Made by a program: the position numbers and the translations under genes. From the NCBI GenBank assembly GCA_964473735.1, contig CAYYQD010000002.1:1-64000 (forward strand): a stretch of DNA of 64,000 bases, given 5' to 3'. How positions within the stretch are numbered: the stretch's first letter is position 1; the number at the start of each line of letters is the position of its first letter. This document shows, piece by piece, positions 16,065-24,409 of this stretch. The DNA is from JAADCS01 sp964473735. Lineage in GTDB: Bacteria > Hydrothermota > Hydrothermia > LBFQ01. Below the pieces are notes generated by a model, which saw nothing but the letters and a program-made list of their open reading frames with translations, had not been told where the DNA came from and searched no databases.

Positions 16065-16736
16065 CTACTTCGTCAAAGCTACGGCTTCCCTTATCTTCTC
16101 GGCAAAGAAGGGCTCGGGGTAAGCCCCCTCAAACTCAACTATGTCGTTTATGACGATCTTAGGCACGGCGTGGACGTGGTACTGGTCGGCCCACTGGGGG
16201 TACTCCAGAGCCTCTATCATGTAGCCCCTGATGTGGGGGTTGGCGACGGCGAACCTGTGGGAGGTCAGTACCGCCCTCGGGCAATAGGGACACGTTGGGG
16301 TCACGAATACGTATATGAGCACGTCCTTGTCTATATCTTTGATCTGCTCCTCTATCTCGGGGGAAAGACCCGAGCGCCCGGTTGAAGCGAGGACTATGCT
16401 CTCTATGAAGGCGGAGAACTCGTACCCGGCGGGGATGCCGAAGTACCTCATCCCGAAGTCTATCGGTTCCCCGTCTTCCTGTTTCTGGAGGATGGCCAGG
16501 GCGGGAGCGTCGTGGATGGCGTACTTCTCGGCCTCGGCCTTGTCCGTGACGACGTTCTTGACCACCACCTCTATCTTATCGGAGATCTCGGCCACCTCCT
16601 TAAGGAGCTTTTCCTCATCCTCGCAGTAATCACACCCTATGTTCTTCTTAAAAAACAGAAGAACGACGGGCTTCTCAAGCTCCGACGCAAACTTTTGGCG
16701 CAAATACTCCTTATCTTCTTCCCTTAGAAAACCCAT
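16065..16736 (-). CDS. pdo: Protein disulfide oxidoreductase (two thioredoxin folds)
   Basis: A 223-residue PDO/glutaredoxin-like protein with two thioredoxin folds. The first active site is CDYC near residues 35-38 and the second is CPYC near 153-156, followed by the cis-Pro in VHAVPKIVIND. PDOs are typical of hyperthermophilic archaea and thermophilic bacteria, where they form or isomerise intracellular disulfides, and they can act with thioredoxin reductase. It leads the operon with rpmF and plsX. The ATG is 10 bases after TATAAT. Confidence 0.92.
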   Translation of the reverse strand: MGFLREEDKEYLRQKFASELEKPVVLLFFKKNIGCDYCEDEEKLLKEVAEISDKIEVVVKNVVTDKAEAEKYAIHDAPALAILQKQEDGEPIDFGMRYFGIPAGYEFSAFIESIVLASTGRSGLSPEIEEQIKDIDKDVLIYVFVTPTCPYCPRAVLTSHRFAVANPHIRGYMIEALEYPQWADQYHVHAVPKIVINDIVEFEGAYPEPFFAEKIREAVALTK

Positions 16737-16746
16737 AGCGCCCGCT

Positions 16747-16752
16747 ATTATA
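16747..16752 (-). promoter_or_regulatory. -10 box of pdo-rpmF-plsX
   Basis: TATAAT, 10 bases before ATG 16736. Confidence 0.6.
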
Positions 16753-16791
16753 CTGTTGAAACGTACCCGACTGCAGAGGACCCCCCACCTT

Positions 16792-16797
16792 TAAGAT
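16792..16797 (+). promoter_or_regulatory. -10 box of the lipoprotein at 16804
   Basis: TAAGAT, 6 bases before GTG 16804; a weaker match than its neighbours. Confidence 0.45.
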
Positions 16798-16803
16798 AAC
16801 GGG

Positions 16804-17235
16804 GTGAGACTTCGTATTCTCCTGATGATGATGCCTTTGGGTCTTCTCTCCTGTGCGAAGAAGGTTCCACCGCCGGGTAAAGGCGAGTTTAGGGGTCCTA
16901 AGGTGCTCCTGTTTTTGCCGGAGGGTGGGGATACCGTACGGGATACCTTGAAGATCTACGTGTTCGCGGAGGATCCCTCCGGTCTGAGGGCCTTCACCGT
17001 CAGGAGGGGGAAAGAGGTCGTGGCTACGTTCCCAGTGAAGGGTAGGTCCTACTCCCTTGACACTTTTGTGATCCTTCCCCGTACCGGAGATACCCTCCTA
17101 CCGGACACCTTAGAGATAGGGGCGACGGACAGGTGGGACAACTGGAGTGGGGTAAAAGTGGAGGTCTTTACGTATAAAGAAAGGAAAGACACGTTAAAAA
17201 ACGGGAATAGAGACACGAGAAACACAGGAAAATAG
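16804..17235 (+). CDS. Small lipoprotein, beta-sandwich type
   Basis: A 143-residue putative lipoprotein with signal MRLRILLMMMPLGLLSC and Cys at residue 17. The body holds Ig-like strands (DTVRDTLKIYVFAEDPSGLRAF and DTLLPDTLEIGATDRWDNWS). The last 20 residues are Lys/Asp/Asn-rich and coded by AT-rich DNA. I recognise no specific family. The start is GTG 16804. Confidence 0.7.
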   Translation: MRLRILLMMMPLGLLSCAKKVPPPGKGEFRGPKVLLFLPEGGDTVRDTLKIYVFAEDPSGLRAFTVRRGKEVVATFPVKGRSYSLDTFVILPRTGDTLLPDTLEIGATDRWDNWSGVKVEVFTYKERKDTLKNGNRDTRNTGK

Positions 17236-17287
17236 AAGGTTTGCAATACTTATCGCATAAAATCCCCCCATGTCTGTAGAGCGCCCG

Positions 17288-17293
17288 TAGAAT
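17288..17293 (+). promoter_or_regulatory. -10 box of the gene at 17303
   Basis: TAGAAT, 9 bases before ATG 17303. Confidence 0.55.
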
Positions 17294-17302
17294 AAAAATA
17301 AC

Positions 17303-17602
17303 ATGACGGCGAAAGAGATAAAGGATAAGGCGATACTGGTTCTTATTCTGGACCTGCTTATCCCGGGTCTGGGGCACATCATAGCCTATCAGGAGATAGC
17401 GGAGGCCCTGAAGAGGACCGGTAAGGACCCCTCGGCCGACCCCGAAGCCGTAAAGAGGAACGGAATAATCCAGCTCGTCCTGTACCTCGCCGGCTTTATC
17501 ACCTGCGGTCTAACCTCCATAGTGGCGTGGATATGGGCCTTCATCATAGACACGCTCATGAAGTACTACGGCGCGATGACGTCCGTACCGGAGGAGGGTT
17601 AG
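17303..17602 (+). CDS. Small two-helix membrane protein
   Basis: A 99-residue protein with two membrane helices (about residues 8-27 and 54-80) separated by a charged loop EALKRTGKDPSADPEAVKRN. It broadly resembles TM2-type small membrane proteins, without a firm family match. It ends 4 bases inside the convergent DUF2752 gene. Function unknown. Confidence 0.65.
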   Translation: MTAKEIKDKAILVLILDLLIPGLGHIIAYQEIAEALKRTGKDPSADPEAVKRNGIIQLVLYLAGFITCGLTSIVAWIWAFIIDTLMKYYGAMTSVPEEG

Positions 17603-17886
17603 AGGTCCGGAGGGTACAGGTAGGGTAGCCTCCACCCCATTAGGTGCATAACGAACCTCAGGAGGGTCATAAGGGTGTAGAGGGCGATCAGGAGGGTAAG
17701 GGCTCTGATCCGGGTCCTGTGGCTCATAAACGGGAAGGCGAATATGACCAACAGAGAGAGCAACGTCAAAGGGTTGTAGTACAGACTCTTAAGGACGTTC
17801 CCGTGGATTAGGGCGATGAGGGACCTGTAAGTCCCACACCCACCGTCGGGTATACTCGTCAGGCTCCTGTACGGACAGGCGTACAA
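17599..17886 (-). CDS. DUF2752 membrane protein
   Basis: A 95-residue protein with the DUF2752 core GGCGTYRSLIALIHGNVLKS then LYYNPLTLL, followed by two or three membrane helices. The family's usual C-P-x-C-G-x-T-R is seen as GGCGTYR, so the first Cys is lost or displaced to ACPYR nearer the N-terminus. Function of the family is unknown. The start is TTG 17886. Confidence 0.72.
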   Translation of the reverse strand: MYACPYRSLTSIPDGGCGTYRSLIALIHGNVLKSLYYNPLTLLSLLVIFAFPFMSHRTRIRALTLLIALYTLMTLLRFVMHLMGWRLPYLYPPDL

Positions 17887-17892
17887 GGTAGG

Positions 17893-17898
17893 ATGTTA
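17893..17898 (-). promoter_or_regulatory. Possible -10 box of the DUF2752 gene
   Basis: TAACAT, 6 bases before TTG 17886; a weak match supported mainly by spacing. Confidence 0.35.
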
Positions 17899-18212
17899 AG
17901 GGAGAATGGAAGGGTTTAGAATCCTCTGGTAAGTTAAGGCTTCCTTTTACACATTTACCCGCGGTACTACTTTGGGTACAAAAGTTAAGGAAGTGGTACC
18001 GATGCCTCCGACAGGTTAGATCTTCCCTGCCCTTGATCGTGATGAACTGGACGGCACCGAGAGACCTTCTTTTAAAACGGAGGTCATGGACGATACGCCC
18101 TAATCTGACATAATTCCCCGGTCTCCTTAGCATGAGATTGGTCGTACCCACGTAGGTGTTTCATAACGAACTTAGGTGCATCGGCTCCCACCTAACGCCT
18201 ACCTTACCCTCG
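17899..18212 (+). other. Non-coding divergent intergenic region
   Basis: This stretch lies between the DUF2752 gene and the acetate-CoA ligase gene. It contains repeat copy 2 and otherwise no frame, RNA or terminator I can support. Confidence 0.5.
17963..18000 (+). repeat. 38-base palindromic repeat, copy 2
   Basis: GGTACTACTT at 17963-17972 and AAGTGGTACC at 17991-18000 pair with one mismatch. TTTGGGTACAAAA follows the left arm, in the same orientation as copy 1. TTTACAC at 17946-17952 is also found, reversed, at similar distance from copy 4. Confidence 0.88.
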
Positions 18213-18218
18213 TAAAAT
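18213..18218 (+). promoter_or_regulatory. -10 box of the acetate-CoA ligase gene
   Basis: TAAAAT, 7 bases before ATG 18226. Confidence 0.6.
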
Positions 18219-18225
18219 CCCTTCT

Positions 18226-20292
18226 ATGGAGAAGCTCTTTTACCCCGACAGCATCATCGTCTTCGGAGCATCGCCGCGCCCCGGAAACCTGGGTCGTGTG
18301 ATAGTAGGCAACCTCCTCCGCTTCGGTTATCCCGGACGAATCTACATGTACTCCCCCCGTGGGGGTGTCCTCTACGGCCAGCAGATCATAAGCGACCTCA
18401 ACGAGGTACCGCCGGGCATAGACCTGGCCGTCATAATAACCCCAGCCAACACCGTCCCCCACATCCTTGAAGTCTGCGGAAAGAAGGGGATAAAGCGTGT
18501 GGTGATAGAGTCAGCCGGTTTCGGCGAGTTCGCCGAGGAGAGGAGGGTGTTGGAGAGGCAGATGTTGGACATAGCCGAGGAGTACGGTATAAGGTTCGTC
18601 GGACCCAACGGCCTCGGCATAATCAACCTTGAGAAGGGGGTGGTCCTTCCCTTTACGGCCATGTACCCGGAGACCACCAAGGCCGGTAACATCTCCATCC
18701 TCTCCCAGAGTGGAGGCATAGGTCTATCCTACATAGACCTGCTCTCCTTTGAGAATCTGGGGGTGAATAAGTTCGTGAGCCTCGGGAACAAGCTCCAGAT
18801 GGACGAGAACGACTTCCTTGAGTACCTCAACGCCGACCCCTCCACCCGCATCGTCGGGATGTACCTTGAGGGTATAAAGGACGGGAGACGGTTCATGGAG
18901 GTGGGTCGGCACGTGACTAAACCCGTCATAATCCATAAGTCCAACACGGGTAAGTCCAGTCAGGGGATAGCCAAGTCCCATACGGCCTCCCTTGCCGTGG
19001 ACGACCGCATAGTGGATGCGGCCACGAAGCAGTTAGGCTTCGTCCGGGTACATACCCTCCACGACATGATAAACGCCGCCAAGGCCTTCTCCCTCCCCCC
19101 CATGCGGGGGAACCGTCTGGCGATAATCTCCCGCTCAGGGGGGCACGCGGTCGTGGCGGCAGACGCCGTGGACGAGTACGGTTTTGAGCTGGTTCCCTTC
19201 TCCGAGCGTTTCCTCAAGGAGGTGAGAAAGCACTTCCGCGCCAACGTCATAAACCCCACCAACCCCCTTGACTTGGGCGATATGTTTGACTTCAACCTGT
19301 ACGTAGCCGTGATAGAGCAGGCCTTAAAGGAGACCCAGCTGGACGGACTCGTATTCCTCCACGTCTATTCTCCCAATCAGGCAGACATATCCCGTCCTCT
19401 CATCCCCAAGATAAAGGCCCTGTCGGAGAAGTACGATAAGCCCATAGCCGTGGTGATCTTCAGTACGCAGGAGGAGGTGGCCACCGTGAAGAAGATGTAC
19501 GACTTCCCCCTCTTTGACGAACCGGGGGACGCCCTTAAGGCCTTAGCCGTGAGCAGGGACTACTACATATACAAGCCCCGCTTCATGGACACCCACAACC
19601 CCGCCGTGATAGACACTTCCAGGGTGGCCGAGATATTAAAAGGGAAGGAGCAGCTGGACTTGGTGGATGCCCTGAGGCTGGTGGAGGCCATAGGTATAAA
19701 GGTGGCCCCGTACCGCTTCGTGCCGCTGGGTGAAGACCCCCTGAAGTACGCCTCCGACCTCACCTATCCGCTGGCCGTGAAGATCGTAGCGGACGAGGGC
19801 ATACACAAGACGGACGTGGGAGGGGTGGCCCTAAACGTTAAGGACGAGGAGATGCTCCTCAAACGGGTCAGGGAGATGGAGGAGAGTGCCAGAGCCTACG
19901 GCATAGACTTCAAGGGATTCCTCCTTCAGGAGATGGTCAGGAGCAGGAGGGAGCTCATAGTGGGGGCCAAGCTGGATCGCCTCTTCGGGCACGTGGTTCT
20001 CTTCGGACTGGGTGGCATAATGGTTGAGGTCTTCAAGGACGTGTCCTTAGGTGTGGTGCCCTTCGGGGAACCGTGGGCCGAGCACATGATAAAGAGCATA
20101 AAGGGGTACAACGTTCTTCAGGCCTTCAGGGACGAGCCCAGGGCGGATATACCCGCCATAAAAGACGCCATACTGAAGGTGGCCAAGCTGGTTCAGAAGT
20201 TCCCACAGATAAAGGAGCTGGACATAAACCCCCTATTCGCCCTGCCGGAGGGCAAGGGGGTGGTGGCCGTGGATGCGAGAGTGGTGATTTAG
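18226..20292 (+). CDS. Acetate-CoA ligase (ADP-forming), fused alpha and beta
   Basis: A 688-residue enzyme that converts acyl-CoA, ADP and phosphate to acid, CoA and ATP. The N-terminal CoA-binding Rossmann domain (IIVFGASPRPGNLGRVIVGN) and CoA-ligase domains hold the candidate phospho-His in SHTASLAVDD near residue 253. After about residue 460 comes the ATP-grasp beta part, with LAVKIVADEGIHKTDVGGVA, ELIVGAKLDRLFGHVVLFG and ELDINPLFALPEGKGVVAVD. Archaea often have separate subunits; here they are fused alpha-beta. With the POR operon in the same window it would make ATP from acetyl-CoA. Acyl specificity cannot be read. Confidence 0.93.
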   Translation: MEKLFYPDSIIVFGASPRPGNLGRVIVGNLLRFGYPGRIYMYSPRGGVLYGQQIISDLNEVPPGIDLAVIITPANTVPHILEVCGKKGIKRVVIESAGFGEFAEERRVLERQMLDIAEEYGIRFVGPNGLGIINLEKGVVLPFTAMYPETTKAGNISILSQSGGIGLSYIDLLSFENLGVNKFVSLGNKLQMDENDFLEYLNADPSTRIVGMYLEGIKDGRRFMEVGRHVTKPVIIHKSNTGKSSQGIAKSHTASLAVDDRIVDAATKQLGFVRVHTLHDMINAAKAFSLPPMRGNRLAIISRSGGHAVVAADAVDEYGFELVPFSERFLKEVRKHFRANVINPTNPLDLGDMFDFNLYVAVIEQALKETQLDGLVFLHVYSPNQADISRPLIPKIKALSEKYDKPIAVVIFSTQEEVATVKKMYDFPLFDEPGDALKALAVSRDYYIYKPRFMDTHNPAVIDTSRVAEILKGKEQLDLVDALRLVEAIGIKVAPYRFVPLGEDPLKYASDLTYPLAVKIVADEGIHKTDVGGVALNVKDEEMLLKRVREMEESARAYGIDFKGFLLQEMVRSRRELIVGAKLDRLFGHVVLFGLGGIMVEVFKDVSLGVVPFGEPWAEHMIKSIKGYNVLQAFRDEPRADIPAIKDAILKVAKLVQKFPQIKELDINPLFALPEGKGVVAVDARVVI

Positions 20293-20299
20293 GCGCCGG

Positions 20300-20305
20300 T
20301 ATAAT
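20300..20305 (+). promoter_or_regulatory. -10 box of the geranylgeranyl-reductase-family gene
   Basis: TATAAT, 6 bases before ATG 20312, in the 19-base gap after the ligase stop, so the flavoprotein is not only read through from upstream. Confidence 0.6.
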
Positions 20306-20311
20306 ACCGGT

Positions 20312-21526
20312 ATGGAGAGGTACGACGCCGTAGTAGTCGGGGGAGGTCCCGCCGGCTCAATGGCCGCCCGCAGGTTGGCCGAGGGGGGAGCGAAGACCCT
20401 CCTCTTAGAGAAACGGCCCGAGTTCGGACAGGTCGTCCAGTGCGCCGAGGGAATATCCCACCAGTCTCTGACGCTCTACTTTGACGCCGACCCCAGATTC
20501 ATAGCCTCCGTGATAGACGAGGCCCGCTTTTACTCGCCGGATGGGGACTTCTTCACCATCAGGAAGGAGAGGGTGGGGTACGTCCTTGAGAGGAAGATAT
20601 TTGACAGGCACGTCGCTCAAACGGCCGCCGAGGCCGGGGCCGAGCTTCTAACCAAGGCCCACTTCACGAAGCTTGAGAGAAAGGGGGAGGTGTGGCACGT
20701 GCGTTTCAAGTACGGGGGGAAGGAGGAGGTCGTGGAGACCCGCCTGATAATAGGCGCGGACGGTCCCGGCTCCAGCGTGGGGAAACAGGCCGGACTGAAG
20801 CTGGACCTCGCACCGGAGGACTACCACTACGCGGTTGAATACTTCTTAGTCCATCCGGCGGTTGAGGACGGGAGGATAGACTTCTTCGTGGGGGACTGGT
20901 GCTGCTGGAAGGGGTACGGATGGAGTTTCCCCAAGGGAGGACACTACGGAAACGTGGGGGTGGGCGTCGCCGTTCTACCGGAAGGGGAGTCGGCCGACCT
21001 CTACCTCAACCGCTTCGTCTCCCACTACTTTAAGGGGGCCCGGATAATGGGTAAGACCAGCAGCGTGGTGCCGGTCGGTGGCCACAGGATGCAGATCTAC
21101 GGGGACGGCATAATGGTGGTGGGGGACGCCGCCCGCCTTGCCGAGCCCATCTCGGGGGGAGGGATACCGGCGGCCTTGATTTCCGGAAGCGTAGCCGGTG
21201 AGGTGGGGGCGAAGGCTTTAAGGGAGGGGGATCTGTCCGCCCGGAGGCTCAAGGAGTACCACGACCGCTTCTGGGAGATAATGAACAGGAGGGAGTACGA
21301 GCTGGCCTACGAGATAAGGAGGGTCTTCCTGAAGATGGACGACGACGACCTTAGGTACATCTTCACTAAGCTTAAGCCCCTGTTTGATGGGGTTGAGATA
21401 GACGAGATAGACGCCTTCAAGTGGGCCCGCTACATCTTCACCAAAGCGCCTGACCTTCTCCTATTCGCCGCCAAAAAGGCCGGACCCGCCTTCGTAGATT
21501 ACCTCCGGAGGGCCGTGGGGTTATGA
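20312..21526 (+). CDS. Geranylgeranyl-reductase-family flavoprotein
   Basis: A 404-residue FAD-dependent oxidoreductase. The dinucleotide motif VVGGGPAGSMAARRLAEGG is at residues 7-25, QVVQCAEGISHQSL near 44-57 and the second FAD motif MVVGDAARLAEPISGGGI near 268-285. The CAEG and SGGGI elements mark the geranylgeranyl reductase family, which saturates isoprenoid double bonds in archaeal lipids, chlorophyll or menaquinone side chains. In a bacterium with a MenG/UbiE-type gene, saturation of a quinone tail is one attractive possibility. The next gene starts inside its stop codon (ATGA). Confidence 0.85.
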   Translation: MERYDAVVVGGGPAGSMAARRLAEGGAKTLLLEKRPEFGQVVQCAEGISHQSLTLYFDADPRFIASVIDEARFYSPDGDFFTIRKERVGYVLERKIFDRHVAQTAAEAGAELLTKAHFTKLERKGEVWHVRFKYGGKEEVVETRLIIGADGPGSSVGKQAGLKLDLAPEDYHYAVEYFLVHPAVEDGRIDFFVGDWCCWKGYGWSFPKGGHYGNVGVGVAVLPEGESADLYLNRFVSHYFKGARIMGKTSSVVPVGGHRMQIYGDGIMVVGDAARLAEPISGGGIPAALISGSVAGEVGAKALREGDLSARRLKEYHDRFWEIMNRREYELAYEIRRVFLKMDDDDLRYIFTKLKPLFDGVEIDEIDAFKWARYIFTKAPDLLLFAAKKAGPAFVDYLRRAVGL

Positions 21527-22422
21527 TACCCGTACTTCTGGCGAAGTCCTATACCTCCCTGGAGGTCAGGCTTACGGAGATGTTGATAGGGAGGAGCGTG
21601 AGCGGATACGTCGCCTCGCGCAACGGGAGGTTGTTTGACGAGGTCGGAGGGGTGATATACGTTAGCCGCCCTAACCTGTGGTTGATGTTCTCCCAGCCCT
21701 TCGCCGCCTGCTCCGACCTCAAGGTCCTGTACGGGGGACAACCGGCGGACGTGCGCCTTCTGGCCTCCCCCCTCCTTGAGGGGGACATAAACCTCCTGGT
21801 ATGGAACAAGGACCTCCCCGACAGGGTGGCCGTGGTCAGGCTGAGGGCGACCTTAAAGACCGACACCCTCATCTACAAGGTGCCCGGTTTTCGCCTGAAG
21901 GTGCGTAAGGGTAAGTACGTTGCCGAAGACACCGTTTCGGTCGTGTCCGTATCCGGCCCACGGATAACGTGTGAGGAGAAGGAGGTACGCCTCTTCCATC
22001 TCGGTAGGGCAGTTAGGGACCCCACTTTTATATGGACGGGTAGGGAGATATGGGTTCTGGACGGCAGGGATCTATTCGCCTACAGGAAGGGAAAGCTGGT
22101 CCATCTTCGGTCCTTTAAGGGGGAAGTCGTACCTGCATCCACCGGAGAGGGAACCGTGGCCTTTTACCTTCCTTACAGGGATGACCTCGTGGTACTGCGC
22201 TTTTCACCGGATTACTCCGGGGTTAAAACGGAGAGGGTCAAGAACGTCTCAAGGGACGTTGGTGGGGAGTTCGTATCCATACACACGGTGAGGGAGGTGA
22301 AGGAGGGAGAGCGCCCCGGAGGGTGGGTCATCGTTCTGGCCTTCAGGCAGGACGGCGCACTCAGGTACGTGAAGGTTAGACGGAAGGGGAGCGGGTACGT
22401 GGTTGAAAGTACCGACCGCTGA
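21523..22422 (+). CDS. Hypothetical beta-rich protein
   Basis: A 299-residue protein starting with a very short hydrophobic run (MIPVLLAKSY). It appears entirely beta-stranded, with strands such as FIWTGREIWVLDGRDLFAYR and GGWVIVLAFRQDG that could be propeller blades. No motif identifies a family. The start overlaps the preceding stop by 4 bases, so it is coupled to the geranylgeranyl-reductase-family gene and is probably an envelope partner of unknown role. Confidence 0.6.
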   Translation: MIPVLLAKSYTSLEVRLTEMLIGRSVSGYVASRNGRLFDEVGGVIYVSRPNLWLMFSQPFAACSDLKVLYGGQPADVRLLASPLLEGDINLLVWNKDLPDRVAVVRLRATLKTDTLIYKVPGFRLKVRKGKYVAEDTVSVVSVSGPRITCEEKEVRLFHLGRAVRDPTFIWTGREIWVLDGRDLFAYRKGKLVHLRSFKGEVVPASTGEGTVAFYLPYRDDLVVLRFSPDYSGVKTERVKNVSRDVGGEFVSIHTVREVKEGERPGGWVIVLAFRQDGALRYVKVRRKGSGYVVESTDR

Positions 22423-22466
22423 TATGCGGGCCCGCCCCGAAACTGCACCGTACCGTCTTCCGGGCT

Positions 22467-22472
22467 TATAAT
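22467..22472 (+). promoter_or_regulatory. -10 box of tRNA-Asn and murI
   Basis: TATAAT, 11 bases before the first base of the tRNA. A TGCACC at 22444-22449 could be a weak -35. Confidence 0.6.
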
Positions 22473-22483
22473 ATCCACCTCGC

Positions 22484-22556
22484 GGGTCCGTAGCTCAACA
22501 GGCAGAGCACCCGGCTGTTAACCGGGGGGTTGCAGGTTCGAGTCCTGCCGGGCCCG
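22484..22556 (+). tRNA. tRNA-Asn (GTT)
   Basis: All arms can be folded by eye. The acceptor is GGGTCCG with CGGGCCC (one G-U pair), the D stem is GCTC/GAGC, the anticodon stem CCCGG/CCGGG encloses loop CTGTTAA, and the T stem GCAGG/CCTGC encloses TTCGAGT. The anticodon GTT at 22517-22519 reads Asn codons, and the discriminator is G as expected for Asn. CCA is not encoded. The tRNA is a Tgt substrate in principle, since position 34 is G. murI begins 6 bases downstream. Confidence 0.96.
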
Positions 22557-22562
22557 CTTATT

Positions 22563-23279
22563 TTGTTTGGATTCTTGGACTCTGGACTGGGAGGGCTGGT
22601 GGCCCTCCGTGAGTTTCGCAAGCACTCCGGTGGTGAGGTTATTTACCTCGGGGACCTGAAACACCAACCTTACGGCGCCAGACCGAGGGGCGAGATCGTC
22701 TCCCTGTCCGAAAAGGCGGTCTCCTTTCTCCTTGACATGGGTGCCGAGGAGGTCTTCATCGTGTGCAATACCATCTCCGCCAACGCCTTAGGCTCCCTCC
22801 GTTCTAAGTTCGGCGTACCCATCCACGGTATAACCGAGTGGGTGAAGTACTACACTCCGCCGTCCGACAGGAGGGTGGTCGTCATAGGGACGAGGGCCAC
22901 CGTGGAGTCCGGATACTACCAGAGGACTCTGAAAGCGGAGGGGATACCGGCACCGGAGTTAGCCCTCCTCATAGAGGAGGGCCATTGGGATGACGGGGTC
23001 GTGCGGGAGTACCTCAACGCCCTCCTTCCTGAGGGGGAGTACGTTCTGGTCTTGGGATGTACCCACTATCCCGTCCTGATCCCCGTAATAAGGGAACTGA
23101 GGCCAAAGGTTGAGATAGTAGATCCCGCCTCTGTGCTATTCAGAAACCTAAGGAGAGAAGGGGGGGATTTCTTCGTCCATGTGTATCTAACCCGGGAGAA
23201 TCCGAGGTACGAGGACTTCCTATTACGGCTGGGATACGAAAGGGATGTTTTCTCTCTTCATTTCGTACAGGATTATTGA
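22563..23279 (+). CDS. murI: Glutamate racemase
   Basis: A 238-residue enzyme supplying D-glutamate for peptidoglycan. Both catalytic cysteines are present, in IVCNTISANA near residue 72 and LGCTHYPVLI near 168, with the substrate loop GFLDSGLGG at 3-11 and HQPYG near 36-40. I choose TTG 22563, which yields MFGFLDSGLGG; longer frames would start inside the tRNA. D-glutamate is also a possible substrate for the poly-gamma-glutamate system at 37-40 kb. Its 3' end overlaps the BamA-like gene by 35 bases. Confidence 0.92.
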   Translation: MFGFLDSGLGGLVALREFRKHSGGEVIYLGDLKHQPYGARPRGEIVSLSEKAVSFLLDMGAEEVFIVCNTISANALGSLRSKFGVPIHGITEWVKYYTPPSDRRVVVIGTRATVESGYYQRTLKAEGIPAPELALLIEEGHWDDGVVREYLNALLPEGEYVLVLGCTHYPVLIPVIRELRPKVEIVDPASVLFRNLRREGGDFFVHVYLTRENPRYEDFLLRLGYERDVFSLHFVQDY

Positions 23280-24381
23280 TGGGATAACCGTATCCGGGAA
23301 CCGTTGGACCTCTACGGACTATATCCTGAAGTACTGCGGGGTTAAGGTCGGGGATACCCTGACGGACAGCACCCTAACGGCCGTTAAGAGGAGGCTCTGG
23401 CAGCTGGGACTGTTCAGGGGCGTAGAGGTGTGGTACGATGCGGGTACTCTACGCGTAGAGGTCAAGGAAGCGTGGTACATTTACCCCTTTCCCTATATCA
23501 GCGTATCAACGGTTGAGGTGGCCTACGGCGCAGGTATTCAGGACATAAACTTCCGGGGTAGGGGGGAGAACGCTTACGTCTTGGTTACGTACGGGGACAG
23601 ACGCACGTTTATGGTCGGGTGGAGTACCCCCACCCACAGGATGGTCAGGGAGGTCCTCTCCGTTGAGGGTGGTAAGGAGTTCTACAGGTCCCAGCTCTAC
23701 CGTATGCCCATAGACCGATACTTCCTGAACCTCAAGTTCAGGAGCGCGCTTGAAGGTCCCTGGCGGTTGAAGATGAGAGTCCTGCTCGGTGAGGTCGTAT
23801 CCGACAGCTCTCACCTTCTCTACCGGCGGGAGGGGGACAGGTTCCTCGGCGTGGAGACCTCCATCTACAGGGACACGCGCGATTGGGAGAACTACCCCAA
23901 ACGCGGTTATCTCATGAAGGCTGATTTCACCTCGTATTCGGGGGACTTCGCCGCGTGGGTGTACGGTGGGGATTACGAGGGGTTCTTTACGGCGGGCAAG
24001 ATTACCTTCGTACCCTACGTATCCTTCAGGGGTACCTTCGGGGAACTGCCTCTCTACCTCCGTCTCCCTCTCGTAGGTACGTCGGAGATAGTAAGGGGGA
24101 GCTACCCGGCTACCCGCATCCTCGGGAGCAGGAGACTGGTTCTATCCGGTGAGGTCAGGTACCTGACCTTTGAGAGGTTCCCGGATCCTTTGGGTAGGAT
24201 AGTGGAGGGAGGGGCGGCCGCCGTACTATTCGCGGACGCTGGCACCGTTGATACCCTCAGGGCGGCGGTCTTCGGGGTCGGTGCCGTCGCGTACACCCCC
24301 TTCGGCTCCTTCACGGGCCTGATAGGGTACGGTACCGGAGGGTTAAACCTGTTCTTCGGTGAAAGCCGCCGCATCTGGTAG
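23245..24381 (+). CDS. BamA/Omp85-like outer-membrane protein with one POTRA
   Basis: A 378-residue protein with one POTRA-like domain (IIDGITVSGNRWTSTDYILK at about residues 10-29, then LTAVKRRLWQLGLFRGVEVW) followed by a beta-barrel and an aromatic C-terminal region (TGGLNLFFGESRRIW). This is the Omp85/surface-antigen layout, far shorter than BamA, so it is more like a TamA- or patatin-linked Omp85 of unknown cargo. The ATG lies inside the murI 3' end. Only about nine residues precede the POTRA, so any signal peptide is extremely short. Confidence 0.78.
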   Translation: MFSLFISYRIIDGITVSGNRWTSTDYILKYCGVKVGDTLTDSTLTAVKRRLWQLGLFRGVEVWYDAGTLRVEVKEAWYIYPFPYISVSTVEVAYGAGIQDINFRGRGENAYVLVTYGDRRTFMVGWSTPTHRMVREVLSVEGGKEFYRSQLYRMPIDRYFLNLKFRSALEGPWRLKMRVLLGEVVSDSSHLLYRREGDRFLGVETSIYRDTRDWENYPKRGYLMKADFTSYSGDFAAWVYGGDYEGFFTAGKITFVPYVSFRGTFGELPLYLRLPLVGTSEIVRGSYPATRILGSRRLVLSGEVRYLTFERFPDPLGRIVEGGAAAVLFADAGTVDTLRAAVFGVGAVAYTPFGSFTGLIGYGTGGLNLFFGESRRIW

Positions 24382-24394
24382 GACGTTGCCGCTT

Positions 24395-24400
24395 TAGAAT
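24395..24400 (+). promoter_or_regulatory. -10 box of the TPR/M16 pair
   Basis: TAGAAT, 9 bases before ATG 24410. Confidence 0.6.
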
Positions 24401-24409
24401 CCGCACTTC

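Noticed and set aside
23245..24381. Naming the Omp85-like protein BamA
   Set aside because: It has one POTRA-like domain and 378 residues, while BamA has five POTRAs and about 800 residues.
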